53,144 nt of DNA from Alkalibacillus filiformis (GCF_030814115.1 NZ_JAUSUP010000013.1:1-53144), one strand, 5' to 3'; positions 27,053 to 37,096 are shown, counted from the first letter of the stretch. A program made the numbers and translations. The notes: generated by a model from the letters alone, not told the origin.

Positions 27053-28276
27053 TTATTTAGAAACGTTTTTCAAAAGTACCTTTTCTATTTTTTCTGTTAA
27101 CATTTTGTAATCATATTTTTTTGCAACTTCTAATGAATTTTTACAATATTGCTGATAATTTTCATTTGTCAAATTCTCAAATTGTATAATTTCATTAGCG
27201 AAATCTTCAATTGAATCACTCTCTACCGTTGTTCCACAACGATGCCTTCCTATTAGGTCATACTGACATTTCAAATTTGATATTACTGGCTTAGCTGAGG
27301 CGAAATAATCAAATATCTTATTCAAACTAATTCCATAATTATATAGATAAGTTTGTTGACCTGTAATAATATTTAAATCACTCTTCGACAAGATATTTGG
27401 TATATATTTTTTTGGCACCTTCCCTTTAAATTTTACATTACAAAGTCCAAGTTCCTTAACGCGTTTTTGGTGACTTTCTCTTAAATAACCATCGCCAAAT
27501 AATATGAATTTAATATTAGTATACCCTCTATGCTCTATTTCCTGAGCAACATCAATAATGTCATCCACTGCATTTGCAATTCCCATTGATCCAGTGTAAA
27601 CAATTTTAAATGACGATTTATCATCTAAGTCATCGTCATTATATTCGTATGTGCGAACATTGTAATTATACTCATAAAGGTCTACACCATTATTGACATG
27701 ATATACATTTTTTCTTTTAATTGAACGTTCTTCTAAATAACTTTGACCACCTTCCATTGTAAAAATTAATGAATCAGCTTTTTTATAAATAAATTTTTCA
27801 AGACTATACATCAATTTGGCAATTACACTTGTTTTATTTATTTTCCGCATAGCAACCAGTGTTTCAGGCCATAAATCACGGGTCTCAGCAATGAATTTTG
27901 CATTATAACGTTTTGCTAATAAATAACCTGATAACCAAGATAAAGGATGAACAGATGATGCATATATAATATCCGGTTTATCATGTCCAAATTGTTTTGA
28001 AACTTTTAATAACCGCCATGCATAATCTAACATATTTTTATACCGTTTTTTTTCATTTCCTAAGTAAGCGGTTGAATTAATGAAAACAAAAGGAACACTA
28101 TCATAAACTTCTAATTTATAATTTTCATTTTGTGAAATTCGATTCTGCTGAGTACCATGGATTGTACTTGCAGAAAATACTTTAACTTTATGCCCCTTTT
28201 CAGTTAGATATTTCGATATTTTAAAATGTCTGCCCTCATGTGGTTTTGCGTAATGGTTTAGGATCCAAACTTTCAT
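27053..28276 (-). CDS. Glycosyltransferase family 4 (WbuB-like)
   Basis: A GT-B enzyme of 407 residues starting MKVWILNHYAKPHEGRHF, which is typical of WbuB-like transferases for deoxy- or N-acetyl-amino sugars. AETRDLWPETLVAM, VNNGVDLYEYN and IVYTGSMGIANAVDDIIDVA are characteristic. It lies 17 bp before the acetyltransferase gene in the same run. Donor specificity is not established. Confidence 0.88.
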   Translation of the reverse strand: MKVWILNHYAKPHEGRHFKISKYLTEKGHKVKVFSASTIHGTQQNRISQNENYKLEVYDSVPFVFINSTAYLGNEKKRYKNMLDYAWRLLKVSKQFGHDKPDIIYASSVHPLSWLSGYLLAKRYNAKFIAETRDLWPETLVAMRKINKTSVIAKLMYSLEKFIYKKADSLIFTMEGGQSYLEERSIKRKNVYHVNNGVDLYEYNYNVRTYEYNDDDLDDKSSFKIVYTGSMGIANAVDDIIDVAQEIEHRGYTNIKFILFGDGYLRESHQKRVKELGLCNVKFKGKVPKKYIPNILSKSDLNIITGQQTYLYNYGISLNKIFDYFASAKPVISNLKCQYDLIGRHRCGTTVESDSIEDFANEIIQFENLTNENYQQYCKNSLEVAKKYDYKMLTEKIEKVLLKNVSK

Positions 28277-28345
28277 ATTTAACTTTTCCTTTTTTAATTT
28301 TCTGTTAGATAATTACTTACAATCCAAATACTATCTAATTTCAGT

Positions 28346-29443
28346 TTATAGATCTATGTCTTTATAAGTCCCTATTAGCTTGATTGACTCTTGTTCCCAA
28401 TTAAAATAATTTTCAACAGCCAACCTTCCATTTTCACCCATTTTTTTAGCTTCCTTAGGGTTATCGATAATCCACTGAATCGCTTCAGCTATTTCATCTT
28501 CATTTAATGGATTAACACAAATCCCACAATTGTTTTTTTCAATAATGTTTTTCCATAAGGGAAAATTGGAAGCTATCACAGGAATGCTAGCAGACATATA
28601 CTCAAACATTTTAATAGGTAGGGAATCTAAGTAATTTTCTTTCGGTTCTAATATTACTAACCCTGCTAAAGATTCACTCAGTGTATTTTTGATTTCTTCA
28701 CGATCTATAAACCCTAAATGTTTAATATTATTTGCAGTTATATGATTATAAAATTCATTTTCTTCTGTTTTTGTAAGAAAAGAACCTGCTAATACTAATT
28801 TAGCAGAAGTATTATTAATAGCTTTTGCCATCGTAATGCTACCTCTTGCTTTTGAAATCCCACCTATATAAGCTATTTGTCTTTTTTTAAAGGTTTCTGA
28901 ATGATCGATATGCATTTCACTTAATATTGGGTAATTGTTTACATTTACAGAATTTTCATTAACATTATAAAACCTTTTCTTTATGAATGGTGTAGCAACA
29001 ATTAAAGCATCAAACTTTTTTGCTGAATTGTTTTCATACCTTTCAAATACTGATGAAACACTTTTTCTTAATGGCTTAGGAATCCAACTCTTACTCATGA
29101 TTTGCCTTGGCACATCTTCATGAATATCATAAATTACGTTTTTACCTTTGCGTTTCAACTTCAAACCCACCGGAATAAGCTCTGGATCATGGAAATGATA
29201 AACATCGGCATCAAGTTCTACAGCTTTTTGATAAATTTGTTTAGTAAATTTTTTAATTCTATTCAATCTACCATTATAGTTATTAAATAACCCATGAATA
29301 GTAACACCATTAAATTCCTTAACCCTTGTATTAGGTGCAATTAAATGTACATCATAACCAGCATTGACTAACGTTGTACATTCTTTAACTGTGATTCTTA
29401 TGTCATTGTATTTATGAACTGATGTTAAGTGACATATTTTCAT
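28346..29443 (-). CDS. Glycosyltransferase family 4
   Basis: A GT-B enzyme of about 365 residues beginning MKICHLTSVHKYNDIRI. FHDPELIPVGLKLKRKGKNV and YDIHEDVPRQI are seen in many capsular transferases, and the donor site has KMFEYMSASIPVIASNFPLW. I favour ATG 29443 with GGTGAAG upstream over ATG 29470, which touches the previous stop. The product adds one sugar to the repeat unit; the linkage is unknown. Confidence 0.87.
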   Translation of the reverse strand: MKICHLTSVHKYNDIRITVKECTTLVNAGYDVHLIAPNTRVKEFNGVTIHGLFNNYNGRLNRIKKFTKQIYQKAVELDADVYHFHDPELIPVGLKLKRKGKNVIYDIHEDVPRQIMSKSWIPKPLRKSVSSVFERYENNSAKKFDALIVATPFIKKRFYNVNENSVNVNNYPILSEMHIDHSETFKKRQIAYIGGISKARGSITMAKAINNTSAKLVLAGSFLTKTEENEFYNHITANNIKHLGFIDREEIKNTLSESLAGLVILEPKENYLDSLPIKMFEYMSASIPVIASNFPLWKNIIEKNNCGICVNPLNEDEIAEAIQWIIDNPKEAKKMGENGRLAVENYFNWEQESIKLIGTYKDIDL

Positions 29444-29470
29444 ACAATCTTCACCATTTTCATTTCTCAT

Positions 29471-30811
29471 TTATATTTTGTAATATTTATTCATTATAAC
29501 TTCTTCAATTGAGTTTCTTGTATCTAGAATTACCGAAGAAATATATTGAATCTTCTTATAATCAAATGCTGAGTGGTTTGTAGTAATTAATGTTAAATCA
29601 GGTGAATTGTTTGTGAAATCATCAAGCGTGCCATCAGAAGTCGACCTCATCTTATTATTAAGCTTAAATTCGTTAATATATGGGTCAATAATAGTTAAAT
29701 TAGCACCTCGATTTTCGAGTAATTGAATTATCGGTAACACTGGCGATTCTCTATAATCATCAATATCTTTTTTGTATGCAACGCCTAATATCAGAATACT
29801 TGATCCATTTAATGCTTTGCCTTCATCATTCAATAACTCCATCACTCTCTTAACTACATATTCAGGCATTTCATTATTAATTTCTCCAGCTGTTTCAATT
29901 AATCGAGTATGGTAATTGTATTCACGTGCTTTCCAAGTTAAATACCAAGGGTCAATTGGTATGCAATGACCACCTAAACCTGGTCCTGGATAAAATGGCA
30001 TAAAGCCATATGGCTTTGTTGCGGCTGCATCAATTACTTCCCATACATCTAAGCCCATTTTATTACACAAAATGGCCATTTCATTTGCCAAGCCAATGTT
30101 TATATTACGAAATGTATTTTCTAGAATCTTCTCCATCTCTGCAACTGATGGACTAGATACTTGATGAATATTACTTTCTAGTACACTCTCATACATTGAA
30201 GCAGCTACTTTTGTGCATTCTTCAGTTATACCACCAACAACTTTCGGCGTGTTCTTCGTGTTAAATTGTTTATTACCAGGATCTACCCGCTCTGGTGAAT
30301 ACGCTAAGAAGAAGGTTTCTCCACAACTAAACCCGCTCTTTTCAATCAACGGTTTTACTATTTCTTCTGTTGTTCCTGGGTACGTAGTACTCTCTAAGAC
30401 GACGAGAGTCCCCTCTTTAATATATTTCGATATTTCACTGGATGAGCTTTCCACATAAGAAGTATCCGGCTGTTTGTAGATATCTAAAGGTGTCGGCACA
30501 CAAATAGCAACAGCATCAACTTCTTCTATCAATCTATAATCCGTTGTAGCTTTCAAAGAATCATCTTTAATGATTTGGTTCAATTCTTCGTCAACCACAT
30601 CACCAATGTAGTTAATGCCATCATTAACTTGATTGACGCGTTCTTGCTGAACATCAAATCCAATCACTTTGTAACCTGCTTTAGCTTTTTCAACTGCTAA
30701 CGGTAGGCCGACGTAACCTAATCCGACAACACCGATTGTTGCAGTTTTACTTTCTAATTTATCAATTAAAGTTTTAGCATTCGAGTTTTTTATTTGATCT
30801 GTTAATGTCAT
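29471..30811 (-). CDS. UDP-N-acetylglucosamine 6-dehydrogenase, WbpA-like
   Basis: The product has 446 residues: NAD-binding IGVVGLGYVGLPLAVEKAKAG, VPTPLD, LESTTYPGTTEE, FLAYSPERVDPGN and the catalytic cysteine in GLGGHCIPIDPWYL. These are features of the WbpA/WecC group rather than Ugd, so the product should be UDP-GlcNAcA (or the ManNAcA isomer if the substrate is UDP-ManNAc). The gene touches the WbpB-like gene (stop and start share bases at 30811), and WbpE and WbpD types follow, completing the route to UDP-GlcNAc(3NAc)A. Confidence 0.9.
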   Translation of the reverse strand: MTLTDQIKNSNAKTLIDKLESKTATIGVVGLGYVGLPLAVEKAKAGYKVIGFDVQQERVNQVNDGINYIGDVVDEELNQIIKDDSLKATTDYRLIEEVDAVAICVPTPLDIYKQPDTSYVESSSSEISKYIKEGTLVVLESTTYPGTTEEIVKPLIEKSGFSCGETFFLAYSPERVDPGNKQFNTKNTPKVVGGITEECTKVAASMYESVLESNIHQVSSPSVAEMEKILENTFRNINIGLANEMAILCNKMGLDVWEVIDAAATKPYGFMPFYPGPGLGGHCIPIDPWYLTWKAREYNYHTRLIETAGEINNEMPEYVVKRVMELLNDEGKALNGSSILILGVAYKKDIDDYRESPVLPIIQLLENRGANLTIIDPYINEFKLNNKMRSTSDGTLDDFTNNSPDLTLITTNHSAFDYKKIQYISSVILDTRNSIEEVIMNKYYKI

Positions 30812-31860
30812 TAATTCAACATCCCTTCACGTAATTCACTTAAATAAATAGGCTTACCACCCTGCTTTGACGATTCATAAATAGCAAGAATGATTTCAAG
30901 AGCACTTTTGCCATCTTCTAAGGTAATATAAGGTTCACGGTCTTCTTTGATTGAATTAACCATATCTTGTACAATGCGTTGATGGCCGAACCCGTATACA
31001 TCAGTTGGGTTTTCTTGTTCAACTACCATTGTTGCTTCTTCATCATGAAAATCCTCATTAAATCGCCATGATTCAATTTTATTTACTGCTATCCCACCAA
31101 GGATAACAGTCCCTTGTTCACCGAATAGATTCAAAGTTTCTTCCAAATTAGATGGGTATGTTGTCCCTGCTCCTTCTATTACTCCTATCGCACCACTTTC
31201 AAATTCAAGCGTTGCAGCAGCGACATCTTCCATTTCTATATCTCTAAAACGTGTTTTTATTATTCCCGTTACTTTTTTGACTGGTCCCATCATCCAAATT
31301 AAAAGGTCAATATTATGGATGCACTGATTCATTAAAATACCATCTTTATGGTCAGCTGATCCGCGCCAACTATTTAAATTATAATAATTCATGTTTCGAT
31401 TCCATCTAATACTTGCAACTCCGTGGGAAAATTCCCCAAACCTCCCTTGCTCTAAGGCTTCACGTGTTTTTTGTACAACGTCATTAAAACGATTTTGGTG
31501 AACAACTGATGCTTTAACACCTGTTAATTTTTGAGTTTCAATAAGTCTATTAGTATCAGGCAAATTAACTGCAATCGGTTTTTCGATCATTACATGTTTT
31601 TCGGCATGCATAGCGTCAATTCCAATTTGGGTATGTGGGATATGTTCTGTACACACGTTCACAACATGTACATTCTTATCACCTAATAATTCTTGATAAT
31701 TCGAGTATACTTTTACATCAGTTAATCCTTGAACTAAATCGTGAGCTTTAGATTCTTCTACATCACAAACAGCATAAAGCTTTGCTTCTTTTGTATTTAA
31801 AATTGCCTCTTTATGCTTTTTGGCAATACGGCCACAACCTATGATTGCGAAATTTATCAT
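30811..31860 (-). CDS. Gfo/Idh/MocA oxidoreductase, WbpB-like
   Basis: A 349-residue NAD enzyme with INFAIIGCGRIAKKHKEAI, the conserved EKPIAVNL motif near residue 95 and HNIDLLIWMMGPV. It should oxidise C3 of UDP-GlcNAcA before transamination. The start is ATG 31860, six bases after GAGGTG; a GTG three codons earlier overlaps that site. It adjoins the WbpA-like gene with overlap and follows the PglE-like aminotransferase by 37 bp. Confidence 0.88.
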   Translation of the reverse strand: MINFAIIGCGRIAKKHKEAILNTKEAKLYAVCDVEESKAHDLVQGLTDVKVYSNYQELLGDKNVHVVNVCTEHIPHTQIGIDAMHAEKHVMIEKPIAVNLPDTNRLIETQKLTGVKASVVHQNRFNDVVQKTREALEQGRFGEFSHGVASIRWNRNMNYYNLNSWRGSADHKDGILMNQCIHNIDLLIWMMGPVKKVTGIIKTRFRDIEMEDVAAATLEFESGAIGVIEGAGTTYPSNLEETLNLFGEQGTVILGGIAVNKIESWRFNEDFHDEEATMVVEQENPTDVYGFGHQRIVQDMVNSIKEDREPYITLEDGKSALEIILAIYESSKQGGKPIYLSELREGMLN

Positions 31861-31897
31861 AAATAACACCTCTTCAATTATTAAGAATTTTTTAAAG

Positions 31898-33004
31898 TTA
31901 CCATAAAGACTTAATACTTCTTATAACTCTGTTTATTTGTTGAACAGTCATCTTTGTATCACTTGGTAAACATACGCCTACATCAAACAACTTTTCTGCA
32001 ACACCATGCCCGATATAATCATATTTTTCAAAGTATGGTTGCATATGTATTGGCTTCCAAATGGGTCTGGACTCGATGTTTTCTGCATCTAACGCATCCA
32101 TAATATCAGCTGGTTTTACACTACCATTTAATGTTATACAGCTTAACCAGTAGTTAGGGTCATCAAAGTCGTTCTCTGGCATGAAACCAATTCCATCAAG
32201 GGCATTCAATTCTTGTTTATAAGTTTCATAGATAGATTTCTTTTTCTGAACTCGTTCATCTAACACCTTTAATTGACCTCTACCAATACCAGCGACAACA
32301 TTACTCATTCGATAGTTATAACCTAGTTCACTATGTTGGTAATGTCGGGCTTGATCACGCGATTGAGTCGCCCAAAATCTTGCCTTTTCCACCATTTCTT
32401 CATTATTGGAAACTAGCATTCCTCCACCAGAAGTGGTAATGATCTTGTTACCATTAAATGAGAAAATACCGTAATCTCCAAATGTGCCCGTTTGTTTACC
32501 TTTGTAATAAGTGCCCAATGATTCTGCAGCATCTTCAATTAATGTAACGTTATATTGATTACATAGTTCTACAATACGGTCTAATTCTGCTGATAATCCG
32601 TAAAGGTGAACAACGATGACTGCTTTAACTTCTGGGTACTTTTCAAATGCTTCTTCTAATGCTTCTGGACACATATTCCATGTTTTATAATCGCTATCGA
32701 TAAATACTGGTATTGCACCTTGATAAATGATAGGGTTGGCCGTTGCTGAAAAAGTTAACGTCGGACAAAAAACGATGTCTTCTCGTCCAACTCCAGCAGC
32801 TTTAAGCGCTAAATGAATAGCTGCTGTACCTGACGACAGTGCAGCAGCTGATTTAATTCCAACTTTATCGGCTAACTCTTGTTCAAAACCGTTCACATTA
32901 CTCCCTAATGGTGCAATCCAGTTTGTATCAAATGCTTCTTGTACATATTGTTGTTCGTAACCCTCTTCACTCATGTGTGGTGACGATAAGTAAATTCTTC
33001 CCAT
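31898..33004 (-). CDS. DegT/DnrJ aminotransferase, PglE/EpsN-like
   Basis: A PLP enzyme of 368 residues starting GRIYLSSPHMSEEGYEQQYV and DTNWIAPLG, the standard opening of PglE and EpsN. ALSSGTAAIHLALKAAGV, EDAAESLGTYYKG and the lysine in FSFNGNKIITTSGGGML are present. It should form UDP-4-amino-4,6-dideoxy-GlcNAc from the 4-keto product of the PglF-like enzyme at 35209. The PglD- and PglC-like genes lie upstream in the same run, separated by an SDR-like gene. Confidence 0.93.
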   Translation of the reverse strand: MGRIYLSSPHMSEEGYEQQYVQEAFDTNWIAPLGSNVNGFEQELADKVGIKSAAALSSGTAAIHLALKAAGVGREDIVFCPTLTFSATANPIIYQGAIPVFIDSDYKTWNMCPEALEEAFEKYPEVKAVIVVHLYGLSAELDRIVELCNQYNVTLIEDAAESLGTYYKGKQTGTFGDYGIFSFNGNKIITTSGGGMLVSNNEEMVEKARFWATQSRDQARHYQHSELGYNYRMSNVVAGIGRGQLKVLDERVQKKKSIYETYKQELNALDGIGFMPENDFDDPNYWLSCITLNGSVKPADIMDALDAENIESRPIWKPIHMQPYFEKYDYIGHGVAEKLFDVGVCLPSDTKMTVQQINRVIRSIKSLW

Positions 33005-33013
33005 AATAAGACC

Positions 33014-33826
33014 TCATTTATAAAAGTTTAAGCTGCTACTTGCCTTTTTTGTTATTTCTGGATCTAAAGGGATTCTATTTAATAAATATGGCTCCTTATT
33101 TAATACAATAGAATTACTTTTACCATTTAACTTGTTGTTAACTATGTAGAATAGATTAGCAATTTCAATACTTGAACTTTTCACCTCTATATAGTTCTCA
33201 ACTGAATTTAAATGGTCTAAAATTATGCTAACTACTTCATTCACATGAACAAATTCCCTTTTAGATACCGTTACAGTTGACGGTTGATTGCTTTTGATAT
33301 TATTTTTGAAAATTTGCATCACCGAATGTTGCGGAGCATATTTTCCTATCAAATTAGGTAACATAAAAATTGATATTTTTTCGTTATTAACCTTACTTAA
33401 GTATTTGAAGTATGTAAGGTAGAAATCTAGAATTATATTATATTGGTTTTGATAACTGTTACTGGGTTCTAAGTATTGATTCTTATTTAGTAGCAATAGC
33501 ACATTCGCATTTTGCCTCTCAATTAGGTCTAAACAGAAATTTAGTGTTTGTAGTAATAAATTTTGACTTTGTTTACTTTCATGTATTGCACTTGGGTCCA
33601 GTAAATCATATAAATTTATAAAGATATAATCTACATCTTTTGAATAGTTCCCTAGTTTCACAAGGTCTCTCATATCTAAAAATTCTTCATCAGATGTTTT
33701 AAATAACAAATAATTTTCTCTCGGCAAATCTATGGATGTTATATGACTACTTAAATAAATTCTCTTAAACTGGCTTTTTAAGGAATGGCCAAGAAAGGTT
33801 GACCCACCGATAAACAAAGCGTTCAT
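33014..33826 (-). CDS. Divergent SDR-like protein, possibly inactive
   Basis: The N-terminus NALFIGGSTFLGHSL keeps a nucleotide-binding glycine pattern of extended SDR epimerases, and the late REFVHVNEVVSIILDHL matches the usual RDFVHVDDV segment. The catalytic Tyr-x3-Lys is not evident, since NQYNIILDFYLTYFK offers only YxxxxxFY. The protein has 270 residues, shorter than typical epimerases (about 310). It lies 2 bp from the PglD-like gene and 9 bp from the PglE-like gene, so it belongs to the operon. It may be a reductase or epimerase with altered chemistry, or a degenerate partner. I cannot name a substrate. Confidence 0.6.
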   Translation of the reverse strand: MNALFIGGSTFLGHSLKSQFKRIYLSSHITSIDLPRENYLLFKTSDEEFLDMRDLVKLGNYSKDVDYIFINLYDLLDPSAIHESKQSQNLLLQTLNFCLDLIERQNANVLLLLNKNQYLEPSNSYQNQYNIILDFYLTYFKYLSKVNNEKISIFMLPNLIGKYAPQHSVMQIFKNNIKSNQPSTVTVSKREFVHVNEVVSIILDHLNSVENYIEVKSSSIEIANLFYIVNNKLNGKSNSIVLNKEPYLLNRIPLDPEITKKASSSLNFYK

Positions 33827-33828
33827 AA

Positions 33829-34467
33829 CTATACACCAATACTTTTAACTTTCTTGCAAGGGCTACCTATCGCCACTACATTACTTTCAATATCTTTCGT
33901 GACGGTCGAACCAGCTCCTACAGTCGTACATTCACCGATGTTCACCTTTGGTAGAGTGTTCGCACCCAATCCAAGGAATACACTCTCTTTTAAATATGTG
34001 TATCCTCCTAAAGCACACCCTGGTGAGACTTGTGTATAATCTTCTAACACCGAGTCATGACCAATACTACTATTTTTGTTGATTATAACAAGGTTGTTTA
34101 TCTTAACATCCGGGTCAATCGTAGAATTAGCCAGTATAATGTTCCCCACTCCGTAAGATGAATTCGCAGAGATCGTTGCATTTGGATGAATTACATTGAT
34201 ATATGGTAAAGTTAATTCATCTGCGATTTTCTTTCTAATCTTATTATTTGAGATAGCAATTATAAATTTATAGCCGTGACTTTTAAATTTGTTTGCTTCA
34301 TCGAGCCCTCCGACTACTTTGGCACCTAAAAATTCAGTATCACGCTCTACCACATCATCGAGAAACACTATATTCTTCAACTCATATGTATTTGCTTGTA
34401 ATACTGTATCTAACACAACTTTCCCTAAATCACCAGCGCCGATTATAACTAACTTATTCTTGTTCAT
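33829..34467 (-). CDS. Sugar O/N-acetyltransferase, PglD/NeuD-like
   Basis: The 212-residue product has an N-terminal nucleotide-sugar domain (LVIIGAGDLGKVVLDTVLQ) and a C-terminal left-handed beta-helix (ISANSSYGVGNIILANSTI, NSSIGHDSVLEDYTQVSPGC with the catalytic histidine). It should N-acetylate UDP-4-amino-4,6-dideoxy-GlcNAc to UDP-diacetamidobacillosamine. It lies 5 bp after the PglC-like gene. Confidence 0.9.
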   Translation of the reverse strand: MNKNKLVIIGAGDLGKVVLDTVLQANTYELKNIVFLDDVVERDTEFLGAKVVGGLDEANKFKSHGYKFIIAISNNKIRKKIADELTLPYINVIHPNATISANSSYGVGNIILANSTIDPDVKINNLVIINKNSSIGHDSVLEDYTQVSPGCALGGYTYLKESVFLGLGANTLPKVNIGECTTVGAGSTVTKDIESNVVAIGSPCKKVKSIGV

Positions 34468-34472
34468 ATATT

Positions 34473-35060
34473 TTACTCTCCTCGAAACTTTTCAACAAAT
34501 TGACCTTGGCTAGAGTTGATCCCTTCTCTTTTAAACACTTTTATAAAGGTTAACAATAATATTTTCATGTCTAATAAAAAAGACCGATTCTCTACGTACC
34601 AGACATCTAATTCGAACTTCTCTTCCCATGAAATCGAGTTGCGACCATTTACTTGTGCCCAACCTGTAATGCCAGGTTTCACATCATGCCTTTTCGCTTG
34701 TCTCTCTGAGTATAAAGATAAATACTCCATCAATAAAGGCCTTGGCCCAACTAGGCTTATATCGCCTTTAATCACATTAATTAGCTGTGGTAATTCATCC
34801 AAGCTTAATTTCCTAATTATAGACCCAGTTCTCGTTATTCGTTGTTCATTAGGCAACAAGTTACCTTCGGAGTCAGTTCCATTTGTCATTGAACGAAATT
34901 TATATAAATAGAAAGGTTTTTCACCTTCCCCAGGACGTTTCTGCATAAAAAGAATTGGACGTCCCATTGAAAGCAATATAGCTAGTGCAACCATTAATAT
35001 TGGGATGAATAATAACACGGCTATAGTTATTGATACTATCAAATCAAACCATCTTTTCAT
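34473..35060 (-). CDS. Initiating sugar-phosphate transferase, PglC-like
   Basis: A monotopic phosphoglycosyl transferase of 195 residues: an N-terminal re-entrant hydrophobic helix (LIVSITIAVLLFIPILMVAL), then QKRPGEGEKPFYLYKFRSM, the catalytic Asp-Glu in LSLDELPQL, and VGPRPLLMEYL and PGITGWAQVNGRN. It transfers a phospho-sugar, probably diacetamidobacillosamine-1-phosphate, to undecaprenyl phosphate and so starts the heteropolysaccharide. A different initiating enzyme (TagO) is at 40440. Confidence 0.92.
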   Translation of the reverse strand: MKRWFDLIVSITIAVLLFIPILMVALAILLSMGRPILFMQKRPGEGEKPFYLYKFRSMTNGTDSEGNLLPNEQRITRTGSIIRKLSLDELPQLINVIKGDISLVGPRPLLMEYLSLYSERQAKRHDVKPGITGWAQVNGRNSISWEEKFELDVWYVENRSFLLDMKILLLTFIKVFKREGINSSQGQFVEKFRGE

Positions 35061-35208
35061 TAAGTATTCCCCTTATATAACTTTGTGTTTCTCTAACACT
35101 TCACTCATAAATTGTAGAATTTCATCTCACATCATCACTCTCAAGAGACACCTCAATCGTTGTCTTTAAGAAAACTTTATTTTCGCCTACGTTCTAATAC
35201 CTACGTCT

Positions 35209-37041
35209 CTAAGATAAGCTTTTCAAATAAGATAACGGCTCCACTTTGTCATACCGACCATTTGCTAAATTAACAAGGTAGTCCCGGACATCTTCTTGTT
35301 CAATATTTAACAAATCATTTGTAATTTGATTAATTGGTCGCTGTTCACTTAATACACTTTTACCGATATAAATCTTAGGAAACACTTGTCGTTCCATCTC
35401 TTCGGTTTTATTTAACAATTCTTCATACATCTTTTCCCCAGGGCGCTTACCTGAGTAAACGATGTCAATCTCATCTTCAGTGAATCCTGATAATTTAATT
35501 AAGTTCTTTGCTAAATCAACAATCTTTACTGGTTCACCCATATCTAGTACGAAAATTTCTCCACCACGAGCAAGAGCACCAGCTTGAATCACTAACCGAC
35601 TAGCCTCTGGTATGGTCATAAAGTACCTTGTCATTTCTGGATGCGTAACTGTAACAGGACCACCTTTAGCAATTTGTTGCTTGAATAGTGGAATTACACT
35701 TCCTCTACTACCTAATACATTACCAAAACGAACTGCTACAAAATTTGTATCACTTTGTTGGTTTAGTTGTTGAATCACCATTTCAGCAACACGCTTAGTT
35801 GAACCCATCACATTCGTTGGATTAACAGCTTTATCAGATGAAACTAATACGAAAGTACCTATACCCGCTTCATGCGCTGCTTCAGCAATATTTTTAGTGC
35901 CGAACACATTATTTTTCACAGCTTCTAATGGGTTATATTCCATTAGAGGGACGTGTTTATGTGCCGCTGCATGGTACACAACATCTGGCTGGTAATGTTT
36001 CATTAACCCAAACATCCTCTCACGATCTTTTATATCAGCAATGACAGGTTCAATCGTGAAGTTGCCACTAAGTTCTCCTCTTAGCTCTCGTTCAATTTTA
36101 TATATGCTATTCTCACCATGGCCTAGCAGGATTATTTTATCAGGTGAGAATTGACTCACTTGACGACAGATCTCAGAACCAATTGAACCACCCGCACCTG
36201 TAATTAATACTGTTTTATTTGTTAAGTATTTAGACACAGTTTCAATATCTAATTCAACCGGTTCCCGACCTAATAAATCTTCTACTTCAACATCTTTAAA
36301 CTGGTTAACCGACACTTTACCAGTTAAGATATCTTCCATTTTAGGCATCGTTTGCGTTCTTATTTGAGTCTCTGAACATAAATCAAAGACTTCGTTCAGT
36401 TTAAATCGATCCATTGATGGTGCTGCTATAATGATATGTTCAATTTTTTCACGTTTTACCACTTCTATGACATCTTGCACTTTCCCCTTAACTGGAACAC
36501 CTAAAAATTGAATCTTCTCTTTTTTAGGGTCATCGTCTAGAAATGCTACAGGATGAAGGTCACTTTCCTGACTGGATAGTAGTTGTCTTACGACCATCGT
36601 TCCACCTGCACCAGCTCCAATAATTAAAGTCCGCTTCTTACCTTTAATGTTCTGAAACCAGTTATCACGAAACATACGCCAAGCAAAGCGAGAACCACCG
36701 ATCATTAACATGTGAAGCATCCACGTAACGAGGAGTGCACGTAACATAATATTCCCGTAGAACAAATATTGGGTTAAAGCCGCTAGTAAAATCGATACTG
36801 TAACAGTGTTAAAGATAATAAACAATTCACCAATACTCGCATATTCCCAAGCTTTTTGGTAAAGTCCATAAAATAGGGCTAAAGCATGATGTGATAAAAA
36901 CAATACAATGGCTGAAATGATTAATACATCTTCACGTAAAGCAAATGTATTGTAAAGAATATATGAACTTAGGAATATAGCTGTTAGAACAATCGCTGAA
37001 TCTAATGACATTAATATCGCGATCCGCTTCCGATAAGTCAT
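35209..37041 (-). CDS. UDP-GlcNAc 4,6-dehydratase, PglF/CapD-like
   Basis: A membrane-anchored dehydratase of 610 residues with four N-terminal membrane segments, a first Rossmann-like domain (LIIGAGAGGTMVVRQLL) and a catalytic SDR domain (ITGAGGSIGSEICRQV near residue 279, SSDKAVNPTNVMGSTKRVAE with the MGxxK active site). These large enzymes convert UDP-GlcNAc to the 4-keto-6-deoxy sugar. It heads the PglF-PglC-PglD-SDR-PglE series. GGAGGG precedes ATG 37041. Confidence 0.93.
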   Translation of the reverse strand: MTYRKRIAILMSLDSAIVLTAIFLSSYILYNTFALREDVLIISAIVLFLSHHALALFYGLYQKAWEYASIGELFIIFNTVTVSILLAALTQYLFYGNIMLRALLVTWMLHMLMIGGSRFAWRMFRDNWFQNIKGKKRTLIIGAGAGGTMVVRQLLSSQESDLHPVAFLDDDPKKEKIQFLGVPVKGKVQDVIEVVKREKIEHIIIAAPSMDRFKLNEVFDLCSETQIRTQTMPKMEDILTGKVSVNQFKDVEVEDLLGREPVELDIETVSKYLTNKTVLITGAGGSIGSEICRQVSQFSPDKIILLGHGENSIYKIERELRGELSGNFTIEPVIADIKDRERMFGLMKHYQPDVVYHAAAHKHVPLMEYNPLEAVKNNVFGTKNIAEAAHEAGIGTFVLVSSDKAVNPTNVMGSTKRVAEMVIQQLNQQSDTNFVAVRFGNVLGSRGSVIPLFKQQIAKGGPVTVTHPEMTRYFMTIPEASRLVIQAGALARGGEIFVLDMGEPVKIVDLAKNLIKLSGFTEDEIDIVYSGKRPGEKMYEELLNKTEEMERQVFPKIYIGKSVLSEQRPINQITNDLLNIEQEDVRDYLVNLANGRYDKVEPLSYLKSLS

Positions 37042-37096
37042 GTTCGCCCTCCGATAAATATAGATTAATAGTCTTATGTACTACAAGTTTAGTTAA

